From Manihot esculenta (taxonomy: Eukaryota > Streptophyta > Magnoliopsida > Malpighiales > Euphorbiaceae): 64,000 nucleotides of DNA. This document shows, one piece after another, positions 43,201 through 54,849 of the stretch (within the stretch, counting starts at the first letter, position 1; each line of letters starts with the position of its first letter). The stretch covers positions 20,058,000-20,121,999 of the forward strand of contig NC_035164.2 of the NCBI RefSeq assembly GCF_001659605.2, in the 5' to 3' direction. Made by a program: the position numbers and the translations under genes. The notes below the pieces were generated by a model, which saw nothing but the letters and a program-made list of their open reading frames with translations, searched no databases and had not been told where the DNA came from.

Positions 43201-44192
43201 TAGGGTGGAGCCTCATGGTATACCTCCTAGCTTTCTTCTGATCTGTGTCATATGCCTGACCCACATACTGCAGCAACTCCAGAAACTTGTCGGTGTACTC
43301 GTCTACACTCATATCCTCTGTCTGCCTTAGTTGCTCAAACTCAACAACCTTCAGCTCTCTGGAACTGTCTGGAAACGCCCATCCAGCAAACTCATTTGCA
43401 AACTCCTCCCAGGATAGACTGTCCAACCTTGGGTCCACATAATTTTTAAACCATTCTCGTGCTTTTTTGCATTTCAATGTGAACCCCGCCATCTGAATGG
43501 CTCTACTATCATCTACCCCCAACTCATCTGTTATCATCTTTACCGTTTTGAGGTACTCAAACGGATCATCACCTGTCTTGAACTTGGGAGCATCTAGCTT
43601 CAGGTAATCGGTCATCTTTACCTTGCTCCCCACAGATGAGCTAGGTTTAGGTGTTTGGACATCCGGGACTATAGGTTCTACTGGTGGAGGAGGAGGTGCA
43701 GCATTCCCTGGGTTAGGGTTTGTTGTGCATGGATAAAAGGGTGAGGGTGGAAACATAGAATACTGTGGATATGGCGGGTAAAAGGGAGAATAGGGCATAA
43801 AGGTGGGATATGGGTTGTAGCTAGAGAAATCCGATGTACCTCCCATCGGATACCCTGGCCCCAGTGGGTAGGGTGGATACTATGGTGGAACAAAACCCGA
43901 GGTCTGAGTTCCTCCTTAGAACTCTCCCATATCCTCTTCTAACATACTCATGCCCAGACTACTGTCTCTTCTCTAATTATCCTCCTCTGATCCCCTCACA
44001 TCCGCTGACATAACACCCTGAACTGTTCCCCTCCTACTCACATCAAAAGACCTTCTAGGGTCCCTTGATGTTCCTTCTCTACTAGACCTACTAGACATTG
44101 CCCTTGGCAATGCAGGAGGACGGGCATCCATGCCCTCATTCTTTGGTGGGACTCCAGTCAATCATGCAGATCGACGAGTGCCTTACATTCTG
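40225..44192 (-). pseudogene. Gag-pol of E3, multiply broken
   Basis: Gag starts near 44192, but its second and ninth codons are stops. The capsid-like domain is readable at 43846-43082 and the zinc knuckle CFRCGQEGHMAREC near 42830. Protease is only fragmentary (about 42590-42300). RT is in two shifted pieces (about 41876-41486, including FIDDILVYS). RNase H ends at [19 protein letters not shown] (about 40720). The sequence then goes directly to the integrase C-terminus (about 40649, [18 protein letters not shown]), so the zinc region and the whole DDE core are deleted. It cannot move on its own. Confidence 0.9.
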
Positions 44193-44436
44193 TTTTCTGA
44201 AACACAACATATACACATAAACATCAACATCATATGGTTCATGTGGAACACATGAACCCGCATCACATACATCACATATCATTAATTCACATGCATATAA
44301 TCATAGCATTTCACATCATTATCAAGACAAGACTCTACATCCTATCCTAGTGGACATGATTTTTTTCCTATTGTGCTTGCCCTTCTATGACATCTATGAG
44401 CCCAACACACTCTAGGTCCGACCATATGAACCTAGG

Positions 44437-44448
44437 GCTCTGATACCA
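44437..44448 (-). other. Primer binding site of E3 (tRNA-iMet)
   Basis: The minus strand reads TGGTATCAGAGC, a perfect match, three bases inside the 5' LTR. Confidence 0.92.
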
Positions 44449-44451
44449 CTC

Positions 44452-46287
44452 TATAATGACCCGAAAACCGGACCGCTACCGGCGCTAGGATCCAGATCGA
44501 CTTAAGGTCGCGGGGACCCGTAGCAAGCCTAACATACATCCTGCCATACCTGATAAATCCCATACATGATCATACATATTCATAAAACTTTAAACTTTTC
44601 ACATATACCAAGTTTGACCTGTGCATGCACCATAACTGTAAACGTAAAACCCCTTACTGGAGCCCTCATCAAATGCTCCAATTGGATCAACATCTCATAT
44701 GTCAAGCCTGGTTCAACATGTCTCATCATTAAACATTTACATTAAGATCATGTACAATAGGGATTTACAATAAACACTAGGGCCAAGCACAATATTAATC
44801 CTCATTACATTACTTTACATTACATCATTTTACATTTCATTACATTACATGTCCACTAACACTCTATTACATGACATAACCATGGCCATTACCCTTGCTG
44901 ACTCCCTGTGTTATCTCTGGTCCTGCAAACCTGGGGGTTAGGGGAAGGGGGTGAGCTACTAAAGCCCAGTGAGCAGAACATTAAAACAGTTAATTAAACA
45001 CATGCTTTCATGAAATGCATCACATCACAAATAATTCACAACAAGGATAGATTTGTCGCCACTAACCCTCTACTTATCCAATTGTGCCAGGGGCGTAGAA
45101 TGGGCCTCACTGGACTTTCTCTTAACATGACGTAACATAACATATCCAATGTGCCAGGGGCGTAGAATGGGCCTCACTGGTCTTTCTCTCACATCATGCC
45201 AGGGGCATAGAATGGGCCTCACTGGACTTCCATACCATATCATAACATATCATATCGAGGGCTAGTGGGTCATCCAAAATCCATCCACATCAACATAATA
45301 TTATGCAATGCATCAAGTTCGTGAGTGCAAATGCAAAACAATCTAGTACATATCATGGCATTCGTGATGCATGAACATGCTAAAATTTCATTTACTTTAA
45401 AACATAGTTCAGTTCTACTCACCTCAGGCTGACGCTTTACTGACTCTGTAGCAGCTAGCTCACTGCTAATCACCCCGGTTCCTCAGGTCCGATCCTACAC
45501 AGATGGGCTCAAATGAGGGACCAAACATACTCTAACATAACTCTAAACATCTCTCCAAAAATCCCCTAAAACATCACATGGCATCACATTAAGCATAAAA
45601 CTAACATAAACCCTAACATTCTAGATCTACTCTAAAACATACATCATATACCCTTAAAACCCCTCAAAACTTACTTAAAACATAAGAAAGGGTGGGGATC
45701 TACTCTTACCTCCTGAAGATCGAGAGGAGAGGCGATCCAAACTTAGAGATTAGGAGGAAAAGAGCTCTGGGGGTCTCTAAGCTTCAAAACCTTGATTTTA
45801 GCTTAAAATCTTCAAAACATGGTAAAAACTCATAAAAACTCTAGGAGATTTGAAGGAAAACATAAAATCAACCATGGAGGGTCAAGAACTCACCTTTACC
45901 CGAAAATGGAGAGAGAAAAACTCGCCCATTTTCGGACATGGGTCTTTTATAGGTGGTTGGCCAGACCCCCTTCGGAGGCCAAAAGTGCTTCCATAACTCC
46001 ACCATGTTCGGCGGTCGAACTTGAGGTTCGGCAGCAATAAAAGGGAGCCACCTTCGGCGGCCGAACATGAGATTCGATGGTCGAACCTGGCATTTCACTT
46101 CAAAACTTTTTTTCTTTGAAAACTCAATTTTCTTTCTTAATCAAACCATAAAAACATGTAAAAACATTTTATAAAACTTTTATTTTACCCTTCTAGAAGG
46201 CTTCTGACATCCGAGGAATTTCGAATTCCAACGGAGATTCCGCCGGAAGGTAGGAATTCTGATGCCGGGGTCTAGCCGAGTATTACA
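44452..46287 (-). repeat. 5' LTR of E3
   Basis: This 1836-bp LTR is closely similar to 38318-40135. It has subrepeats at about 45085-45225, a TATA box at about 45944-45953, a donor-like GAGGTAAGAG near 45710 and palindromes at 46006-46086. Confidence 0.92.
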
Positions 46288-47907
46288 CTTGAGAAGATGA
46301 TAGAGACTTTGGCAAAATCTGTGCAAACTCTCCAACAACAGGAGGGATAGATGGCCACATCTATGAGCAAGTCTGAATCCCAAGGTAAGTTACCTTCCCA
46401 AACTGAAATTAATCCTAGACAGAATGTGTGTGCTATCACATTAAGAAGTGGGAAAGAGCTCCAAGATGCCAAATCAGATGAAGAAAAGCCAAGGGCGCAA
46501 TAACAAAGTGTTTCAGAAGACCAACCGGCGCACCACCTCTCCAAGCCGAATGAGCAAGCCAAACCGATTCAACAGTCAAATGCAAATCAACAGGTAAGTT
46601 TCAAAATTCCACCTCCTTTTTCAAAAAGATTTGAAAGGACACAAAAAGAAAAAGAAGAAAAGGAGATCCTTAAGACCTTCAAGAAATTGGAAATCAACAT
46701 ACCTCTGTTAGATGCTATGAAACAGATTTTTAGGTACGCAAAATTTCTAAAAGAACTATGTACCAACAGAAGAAAGCTTGCTGAGAGAGAAAAAGTAAGT
46801 GTAGGTGAGGTTGTTACTGCTGTGATTAAAAGAGAACTCCCAACCAAATGCAAAGATAAAGGAATGTTTGCTATTTCTTGCAAAATTGGCAATGTTAGGA
46901 TAAAGAAAACTATGTGTGATCTAGGTGCATCCATTAATATTATGCCTCTTGCCATTTATAATTCTTTGAATGCAGGTGCACTAAAAGACACAAGAGTAGT
47001 AATTCAGTTGGCTGACAGATCTGTGATGTATCCAAAAGGAGTTCTAAAAGATGTTCTAGTACAAGTAGATGGACTTGTTTTTCCAGCAGACTTTTATGTG
47101 ATTGATACAAAGGAAGACAATAGCAACACTACTTTAGACATCCTACTTGGACATCCTTTCTTAAGCACAGCCAGGACTAAAATATATGTGCATGATGGCA
47201 CATTGACCATGGAGTTTGAAGGGGAAGTGATTAAATTTAATGTTTATGATGCGATGAAATATCCCTATGACATGTCCCCTATTTATGGTTTAGATATCAT
47301 TGATTGTTTGAGCCAGGAAGTTTTTGATATGAATCAAGATGATATACTAAACAATGACCTTTGCAGGGAAGAGAGCCAGAAAGAGCTGAACCAAAAACCA
47401 AAAACAAGAAAGGAATCAATCACATCTCTTCAGATCAGTTCGCAGAAGGACCTTGCGCAAACAGAGGACATTCCAATCACACCTCTGTAGCTCCAATCGT
47501 AGATCACTCCCTCTAGTCTTGCGATCCATCCCTTTCAGACAAGTCTTGCGCAGAAGGAAGGAGTTGAAACCAGTTCAGCCAGACAACCAATGCAAACAGC
47601 CTATGCGCACAAGGAACAAATGGAATTCCAATCGCCCAAAGCAAAGGAGCATGAGAAACACTTTCTGCCCAAGCCACCAGATAAGGCAGAATCTTGTATG
47701 TCTAAATAGAAGTTCTCAATGTGGTAACCTCCTGAATGTGTAGAAAGCAACTTCCCATTTGATAGGCCCAAGCACACAAAAGTCAAAATCAAGAAGAATA
47801 CAAAACATGATGTTTGGGAGAAACCATAACTGAAACCATACTATGAAGGATTCGCAGTGCAAGTGGTGGAAGAAATTCCACTACATCATCCCTCTCAGTC
47901 TGACTAG
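46288..47907 (+). pseudogene. Gag tail and protease of E4, third piece
   Basis: The frame resumes after E3 with EKMIETLAKSVQTLQQQEG, a UAG at 46348-46350, and then MSKSESQGKLPSQTE. The retropepsin active-site motif DLGAS has its Asp codon at 46918, followed by QLADRS and DILLGHPFL. Open protease sequence runs to a stop at 47488-47490. Similarity to the E5 tail continues with stops to TAG 47905-47907, the ancestral end. No RT follows. The protease would cut gag; with several stops this copy is unlikely to work. Confidence 0.88.
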
Positions 47908-48891
47908 GTGATCGCACCATGCACACCACTCCAGGGGAGTACTCAGTTTCCTTTGATCTCTCATATTTCCTATACATTGAGGACAATGCATGATTTAGGT
48001 GTGGGGGTGCATATCTCTGAACTTTTATTTTCAGTATTTTTATTTTCAGTTATTTTTGTTTTCAGTTTTAGTTTGAATAGCCACAATTTGAATTTTTTTT
48101 CATTTTTGTTACTTTTGCTTTCAATAACACACACTTTAGCCATAGGTTTTTTTTTTCTCTTTTGTGTGTTTTGATTTGTTTCATTCAAACTCATAGACTA
48201 TATTGGATGAGCTTTCTTTCCATGACCCCATTGATGTGATGAATATTTAAATTTGTGTTGAATCAATTACAGTAAGTTGTATTCATGTTTGAGAATTGCC
48301 TTTTGAATTGAATCTTTGAGCTTGCCATGGTGAAAAATATATATTGCTCATTAGAGAGAATGAATTGAAAGATGTGTGAATGAACTTAACATGACTTGTT
48401 TTAGCAATTGGTGTTGATTTGCCCAAATCCATTGAGATAGGAAATTCGGCAATGGCTTAGACTTCATGAGCACAAATTAAACTGTTCTAATGGTTGAAAG
48501 ACTATGAACAGAGCTAGTAGTCACTTGGACAGGTGACCAACTGAAAATATATACTTTCACATCAAAAAGGTTGGTGACTTTTTCAAGCAAGATTTAAGTG
48601 CAAAGGCTGAATATAGTACTTCAAGGTAAGGGCAAATCACTCTGAAAGCTAGAAAGAGTCTTAATTGAACAATAATATATGCATATGTAATCTATCTCTT
48701 GAGCAAAATAAATACTAGCCATGGTAAGTAAAAGGAGACAAGGAAAGAAGGTGAATAACTTTGATGCATACATTCTTCACTGCAATGATTCAAAGTAAGT
48801 ATTTAGAGTAAGAGCTTAAGTGGAAATAAGGATCAAGTAGTAAAGAAAGCTTGTTTGACTATGTCTATTTGCTTGAGGACAAGCAAAAGGC
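47908..48891 (+). other. 3' non-coding region of E4
   Basis: About 1 kb without coding capacity. It includes the phrase AGGGGAGTACTCAGTTTCC at its start, also present in E6 (near 8526) and E5 (near 16380, complement). The inner polypurine-like module is at 47996-48007. Confidence 0.75.
47996..48007 (+). other. Inner polypurine-like module of E4
   Basis: TAGGTGTGGGGG follows GAGGACAATGCATGATT and lies 896 bases before an almost identical outer module. Confidence 0.7.
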
Positions 48892-48907
48892 TAGGTGTGG
48901 GGGTATT
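48892..48907 (+). other. Polypurine tract of E4 (outer module)
   Basis: TAGGTGTGGGGG and TATT directly precede the 3' LTR. GAGGACAAGCAAAAGGC lies upstream. Confidence 0.85.
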
Positions 48908-50452
48908 TGATAGAGCATAATTTAGACCATATTATCATGATATTATTGATGTTTATTTACACTTTTTATGCCTAATTTTGTGATTTTGATCTTATTCTGC
49001 AGAAAATGGTGTAAAGAGACAATTTGGTGAAAATGCCCCTAAAACTGCCTAAAATGGAGTAAAGGAGAGCAAGCATGCCAAGTGCAACTGAAAGGAGCCA
49101 AATAAGGAAAGTAATTTGAAATTCAAATTTCAAATCCTTAAGAGAATTCAAAATTCAAAATCAAGATTCAGCTCATTAAGGAGAGTGCTAAAAAAGGAAA
49201 GTGCAGTCAACAGAGTAGTTGGAAATTCAAGATATCCAATAAATCTTTTTCTTATTGAAGAAGCCAAATCTTTAGAAGATGCACATTCAAATTCAGCTTG
49301 TCAAAGAAGGCAAAGAAGTCACACATGCCACCTCAAGTCTTGCACATTCAAAATTCAAAATTCAAAAGAATGCTCCACCTCATTAATGTACAAGATATGG
49401 GCGGCATGGGCAGCATATGGACAGCCAAGATCTCAACTTAGGCAGGAAGGAAGGCTAGGGCAGCATCTTAAATCCTATTTAAAGACAAGGTAAGGAGCCG
49501 GCCATTTCTCCTCACCCACGCATTCTCCAAGCTTGGTCGGCGCTCCATCACTCCACCTCTCCATCTTCGGTTCTTCTTGTCTTCTTCTTCTTTTCTTTTA
49601 TTTTCTGTTTTGGTTCAGCCATGAGTGGCTTAAACCTTTTATTCTAGTTGAAGATTAGGTGATACTTTGGTTGTTTTATGGATTGTGAGATCTGAATATA
49701 AGTTGTTTATCTTTTGGTTATTCAATATTTGTGCAATTTCATGCTTGATTCCATTGTTGCTTTGTTATTATGATCAATGTGGCCACTTGATTCTTGATTG
49801 CAAGGTAATATATTGTTAGTTTGAATAATTTTGAGTCCGTAATTGCTTGGATTGTTCAAATACAAGAACACTTGGTGTAAAAACTAAGGAAGTTGCATAA
49901 TCTAGCAATATCACCATGCGTTTTGGTAGCTAGGATTAGATCTCTCTATTTCTTAATGCAGTTGACAGTTATTTTGATGCCTAAGGCCTAAGGACGTTTC
50001 TTGGCAACTTGTTGATTAGTGATTGATTAGAGGACGTTCCCTAATTAATTTATGATTAAGGAGAGACATGGTGATGAGAAGCGTCTTTCATCTCCATAAC
50101 TAATTTATTGAATCGAACCTAAGAACCTAAGTATCAATGATCAATCTCAACAACTAAATTTGATCCAATTCTTCAACTAGATCTTTCTCATTATTGAAAT
50201 CTCTTTTTTTTATTATTCTCTTTCTTTTATTGCTTTCAGGTATAGATCAATTCAATCAATTACAAAACCCCATTTTTACTTCACTTGCACTTTATTTTTA
50301 TTTTGCTTTCAGTTAATTCTCTTGGTATTGACAAAGAAGATAGGTGAGTTTTCAGTTTCCTGTGGATTCGATCCTTTCACCATTATCTGCAGTTGTAATA
50401 TTATTGATAACCAGAAAGTTTATTTTTGACCGGTTTCGACAACTGCGAGTCA
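48908..50452 (+). repeat. 3' LTR of E4
   Basis: This 1545-bp LTR pairs with 23418-24979, with scattered substitutions and short deletions (for example within the AAATTCAAATTC words near 49290). It is followed by ATAAG. Confidence 0.93.
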
Positions 50453-50457
50453 ATAAG

Positions 50458-50843
50458 ATCTTTAACCCATCCTTTTTCCACACCTACAATTCATTGTTAT
50501 CAACTTACCTTCCAGTCCACCTACATTACTACTAGAAGCATAAGATATTTTAACTCCAAATGAGACCTAGGAAAGAAGATTATATCCAAACCTTTTCCTA
50601 CACATCACTCCATATGAGAGCATCTATTTTGGAGGTAGTAGTCGGTTGCCACAGTGGGTTGGGAGAAAAAATTTAGGAATTTCACTTTAAGAATTATAAA
50701 TATTATAAAAGGGTAATTTTGGGAGAAATTTTCTCCATACTATTCTGATATTAAATATCAAGGCATTAGCTAGAAAACAAGGACAAAATGTTACTAACAG
50801 ATTTCGTAAAATTTCATGTACATTTTTAATTTATATTTAAAAA
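50458..50843. other. Unique-looking sequence right of E4
   Basis: No gene or element is recognised. With the left flank of E4 it is the pre-insertion host sequence. Confidence 0.4.
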
Positions 50844-51215
50844 ATTATTATTTAATTCTTATAATATAAAAAAATTTATTGATTATACTTTTAATTTTAA
50901 AAAATATATTAAAATATTTTTAATATTTTAAAAAGTTTAATAGTTAATCTTTTAATTATTTTTGTAATTAAATATTTCATTATCTAATCCTTATAATTTT
51001 AAAAAAATTTATTAATTAATTATTTAAATTTTAAAAAATTTATTAATTAATCCTTTTAATATAAAAGTATTTTAATTTTTTTATTATATTTAATAATTAA
51101 AATTAACAAAACCATCAATTAATAAATTTTTAAAAATATTAAAAATATTTTAATATACTTTTTAAAATAAAAAAATTAATTAATAAATTTTTTATATTAT
51201 AAATGTTAAAAAATA
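50844..51215. repeat. AT-rich foldback (MITE-like) repeat upstream of CCT4
   Basis: Left arm 50851-50937 and right arm about 51124-51215 are imperfect inverted repeats (shared word TATATTAAAATATTTTTAAT in the left-arm orientation). The centre is made of direct repeats of AAAATTTATTAATTAAT. No target duplication could be fixed by eye. It ends about 305 bases before the CCT4 start codon. Confidence 0.6.
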
Positions 51216-51348
51216 AACACTAAAAGCTGAGTAGTAATTTTTGAATTATATTTCAAACCCGTGATCCAATTAGTAAGTTTTTAATAGGAGATGTATTAGC
51301 TACTAAATAATAATCTTTCATTTTTTATTTTGTTGAAACTCAAACGCA

Positions 51349-51520
51349 AGGAGCCTCTTCATTTCTCTAGAGCCTTCCCCCCTTCCCCCCCTTTCTGTAG
51401 GGTTCTTACTTTGAAGATTGCTTCTTACTCTCGCTTTTGCTCTTACCTTCCCTCGCTTGATTTAAATTTCACATTTCTTTTGTCCTAGTTACGGTTTTTC
51501 ATCTTCCACTCTGCAAATCG
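51349..51520 (+). promoter_or_regulatory. Pyrimidine-rich leader / core promoter region of CCT4
   Basis: The region is strongly C/T-rich (for example around 51370-51400 and 51425-51450), as in plant Y-patch promoters and leaders of housekeeping genes. No clear TATA box was found near it. The ATG at 51521 is followed by GCG, the common plant start context. Confidence 0.45.
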
Positions 51521-53122
51521 ATGGCGGCACCGGCTATCTCCCAGCCCAGATCCTCCAAGACCGAGTCCTACGTCGATAATAAACGCAAGGAGGATATACG
51601 CCACGCCAACATTGTGGCGGCCCGAGCTGTGGCAGACGCCGTGAGGACTAGTCTTGGCCCCAAAGGAATGGACAAGATGATTTCGACGGCAAGCGGCGAG
51701 GTTATTATCACCAATGACGGCGCTACCATTCTCAACAAAATGGAGGTTCTTCAGCCCGCTGCAAAGATGCTTGTCGAGCTCTCCAAATCACAGGACGCCG
51801 CCGCTGGTGATGGTACAACAACCGTTGTCGTTATTGCTGGGGCGCTATTGAAACAGTGTCTCTCACTCCTATTTAGCGGAATCCACCCCACGGTAATCTC
51901 CGATTCTCTTCATAAAGCTTCTACTAAAGCTGTTGATGTGTTAACTGCCATGGCTGTTCCCGTTGAATTGTCGGACCGTGAATCCCTAATTAAATCTGCA
52001 AGTACTTCGTTAAATAGTAAAGTAGTGAGTCAGTATTCGACGCTTCTTGCTCCATTGGCAGTTGAAGCGGTTCTCTCTGTAGTTGACCCTGCCAAGCCGG
52101 ATATGGTGGACTTGAGGGATATTAAGATAGTGAAGAAGCTAGGAGGAACCGTGGATGATACTGAGATGGTTAAAGGGCTGGTGTTTGACAAGAAAGTTAG
52201 TCATGCCGCAGGTGGGCCAACAAGGGTGGAAAATGCCAAGATTGCTGTGATTCAGTTTCAGATTTCCCCTCCAAAGACTGATATAGAGCAGAGCATTGTG
52301 GTTTCTGATTACACACAAATGGATAGGATTTTGAAGGAAGAGAGAAATTATATTTTAGGTATGATTAAGAAGATTAAGGCAACTGGATGCAATGTTTTAT
52401 TGATTCAAAAGAGCATCTTGAGAGATGCAGTCACAGATTTGTCCCTGCATTATCTGGCAAAAGCCAAGATTTTGGTGGTTAAGGATGTGGAGAGAGATGA
52501 AATTGAGTTCATAACTAAGACTTTAAATTGCTTGCCTATTGCAAATATTGAGCATTTCAAGGAGGAGAAACTGGGGCAGGCAGATCTTGTTGAGGAGGTT
52601 TCACTTGGCGATAGCAAGATTGTTAAGATTAGTGGAATTAGGAATATGGGAAGGACTACAACCGTGCTTGTGCGTGGATCAAATCAGTTGGTTATTGATG
52701 AGGCAGAACGAAGCTTGCATGATGCCTTATGTGTGGTTAGGTGTCTGGTGAATAAGCGATTTTTAATTGCTGGAGGTGGGGCTCCAGAGATAGAATTATC
52801 GAGGCAGCTTGGGGCATGGGCAAAGGTGCTACATGGGATGGAAGGATACTGTGTAAGGTCGTTTGCCGAGGCACTTGAGGTGATACCATATACTTTGGCT
52901 GAGAATGCAGGTCTGAATCCAATTGCTATTGTAACTGAGCTGAGGAATAGGCATGCTCAAGGGGAGATCAATGCTGGAATCAATGTCAGAAAAGGACAGA
53001 TAACAAATATCTTGGAGGAGAATGTGGTGCAACCGTTGCTTGTGAGCACAAGTGCAATAACACTAGCAACTGAATGTGTACGGATGATTTTGAAGATTGA
53101 TGACATTGTTACTGTTAGGTAG
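51521..53122 (+). CDS. CCT4: T-complex protein 1 subunit delta (chaperonin CCT subunit 4)
   Basis: The 533-residue protein is one open frame, close to the usual length for plant CCT4. It is a subunit of the cytosolic TRiC/CCT group II chaperonin, an eight-subunit double ring that folds actin, tubulin and other proteins with ATP. Visible family motifs are SLGPKGMDK (residues 44-52), ITNDGATI (63-70), the nucleotide-binding GDGTTT (96-101) and GGGAPE (418-423). The equatorial domain is split over the two ends, with intermediate and apical domains between. The delta assignment rests on overall resemblance, including [17 protein letters not shown]. The start is the first ATG, right before the conserved N-terminus. 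No intron is seen in the coding region. It is the only intact host gene in the window, with transposon debris on both sides. Confidence 0.96.
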   Translation: MAAPAISQPRSSKTESYVDNKRKEDIRHANIVAARAVADAVRTSLGPKGMDKMISTASGEVIITNDGATILNKMEVLQPAAKMLVELSKSQDAAAGDGTTTVVVIAGALLKQCLSLLFSGIHPTVISDSLHKASTKAVDVLTAMAVPVELSDRESLIKSASTSLNSKVVSQYSTLLAPLAVEAVLSVVDPAKPDMVDLRDIKIVKKLGGTVDDTEMVKGLVFDKKVSHAAGGPTRVENAKIAVIQFQISPPKTDIEQSIVVSDYTQMDRILKEERNYILGMIKKIKATGCNVLLIQKSILRDAVTDLSLHYLAKAKILVVKDVERDEIEFITKTLNCLPIANIEHFKEEKLGQADLVEEVSLGDSKIVKISGIRNMGRTTTVLVRGSNQLVIDEAERSLHDALCVVRCLVNKRFLIAGGGAPEIELSRQLGAWAKVLHGMEGYCVRSFAEALEVIPYTLAENAGLNPIAIVTELRNRHAQGEINAGINVRKGQITNILEENVVQPLLVSTSAITLATECVRMILKIDDIVTVR

Positions 53123-53520
53123 TTTCAAACCAGAGATGATATTTGTTTGTCTAGCAATGCTCTGTTTGTTTTGTGCTTCTTAGTTTATCGTATGCTTGAA
53201 TTTAGCGTTATGGTTCCTTTGTTGCTGAAAATGTTTGTTTGTGTATCTGGATTTTTATGCCATTTTCATCTGGAGGTTTTTTAGGTTTTACTTTATATAT
53301 TTGCTTAAAGTTGTTGATTAGCTGTTATGTGGCTCATGGAAATTACTTTACATGTGACGGCTATTGTTTTTCTGCAAGATGAAATTGAACTCTTCTATCG
53401 CTTTGTTTTCGATCAGATATTTGTTTTGAATAGTTCTGTCTGAGGGATCATGTCTACAGAGATTTATGCTGCAATGAGCATGATTTTTTTTTTTTTTTTG
53501 TATATTTACTTGTTTAGGTA
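53123..53520 (+). other. Probable 3' untranslated region of CCT4
   Basis: This T-rich, non-coding sequence follows the stop codon and ends in a T homopolymer near 53487. No canonical AATAAA was seen, so the transcript end is uncertain. Confidence 0.4.
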
Positions 53521-53668
53521 TTTTGTCCTTATTGGGGCATGTGAATTTAAGGCTGATGCATTTAGCAATACGAGGTTTGGACCTAGAGGCCTAGGTCTTA
53601 TAATGCATTTATGGTGGTAGATGTTCCCCCATTGAATAATGATTCTCATCTATTTGCTGATAGTATTA

Positions 53669-53900
53669 TGTCACGTATTTTAGGAAGAAATATAGAAATA
53701 AGAGGGATTTAAATGTATAGCAGGGAACATTACGGCTATTATAAGCTGTTATAGCTAGTAGTGAGGTTGTTGTAGCTACGAGTGTACAGCTATCAAGTTA
53801 GTTACGGAGAAATAATATAAATCTCAGCACAACATAGATGTAAGAGCATTCCATTTTTTCATCAATACACATACAGCTTACCCTGCTTCCCTCTAATGCA
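53669..53900 (+). repeat. Possible 5' LTR of a Reina-like element
   Basis: A TG...CA segment of 232 bp has a TATA-like AATAATATAAATCTC and an ending rich in CT (CCCTGCTTCCCTCTAATGCA). It lies about 200 bases before the gag remnant, the right size and place for a short Reina-type LTR. No primer site or partner LTR was found. Confidence 0.4.
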
Positions 53901-54101
53901 ATCTTGGATGAGTTGCGATCATTATGATTAAGAATGTATTGGAGAAAGGGAAAGAAGCTAGTAGTTCCAGTGAGAGTGGAAACAGAGCATCACAAACAGT
54001 TTCTGGAAATGACAGAGTATTGCTGTCAGCCTAGAATCAGTCCAATCAAGCTAAAGAGAAAGGCATTTTAGGCTCTCAACCATTAATTTCTCTTTAATGA
54101 T

Positions 54102-54551
54102 ATGACACAAATGCTTCCTAAGATAGAGTTGGCCACATTTGAGGGAAAAGAGCCAAGGGCTTGGCTGAGGAAGTGTGTTAAGTATTTTGAGATCTATAGA
54201 GTCCCTGCTGAGCGAAGGGTACAATTAGCAAGCATATTCTTGATGGATAAGGCTGCATGGTTCCATAATTGGAACAGGGGAAGGGAGCCTAATTGGGATG
54301 AATTTGAAAGGGGAGTTTGCATTAGATTTGGAGATGAAGGCTTAGAAGATATAGTGGAAGGGTTTATGAAACTGAGGCAAGAAAACTCTGTTGAAGAATA
54401 CCAAGACGAGTTTGAGGATATGATAATTAGATTGGAGAGGTTAATGCCAGAATTAAGTGAATCCTATTTTCTTTATGGGTTCATTGGAGGTCTCAAAGAT
54501 GAAATTAGGCTTATGGCAAAAATGATGAAGTCTGTATCTCGGTGGATATAG
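54102..54551 (+). pseudogene. Gag remnant of a Reina-like chromovirus
   Basis: A 149-residue open frame (LPKIELATFEGKEPRAWLRK, later FMKLRQENSVEEYQDEFED) matches the capsid-like gag typical of Reina-lineage elements. After the stop at 54549-54551 the homology continues in another frame (IAKLQEHLLEQSKLKG), a frameshift. A trace of a zinc knuckle (PCFRCGD) lies near 54850. Confidence 0.75.
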
Positions 54552-54849
54552 CTAAATTGCAAGAGCACTTGTTAGAACAAAGTAAATTGAAGGGAAATCT
54601 CACCAATTCTTTCAAAGCTTACAAATGTCCTAACACTAGCCAAACAGCTCAATCTAATTCCACCCACTTACTCCAAATCAGACCAGCCTTATCAATACTT
54701 CTCTAAACCCAATAATACAGACCAGAAATCCACTCTGTCCAAATTTAAAGGACCTCCAGTCACCAATAGCAATTTACCGACCCCTAATAATATCAGTTCA
54801 GCATCTACAAATATAATTGCAGCCTCTAAAACTCTCTAAGCACCCACCA

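Larger units (their letters stand above)
38318..46287 (-). mobile_element. E3: Tekay-type element with integrase deletion
   Basis: This 7970-bp element is flanked by perfect direct repeats CTTGA (38313-38317 and 46288-46292) in E4 gag. It has two LTRs, a tRNA-iMet primer site, a polypurine tract and a hairpin. The gag-pol has many stops and a deletion removing most of the integrase. The LTR end at 44452 reads TATAATG where TGTAACG is expected, a decayed terminus. Confidence 0.95.
23418..50452 (+). mobile_element. E4: complete Athila-like gag-protease element carrying nested insertions
   Basis: LTRs at 23418-24979 and 48908-50452 are flanked by perfect direct repeats ATAAG (23413-23417 and 50453-50457). 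Removing the S2+E2 and E3 insertions leaves about 7.07 kb, of which about 3.96 kb is internal. It encodes gag and protease but, like E5, no RT or integrase. Its gag gene is cut into three pieces by insertions whose target duplications can be read. Confidence 0.95.

Noticed and set aside
52539..53032. Alternative frames inside CCT4
   Set aside because: The main frame has uninterrupted chaperonin homology; the others are shadows.
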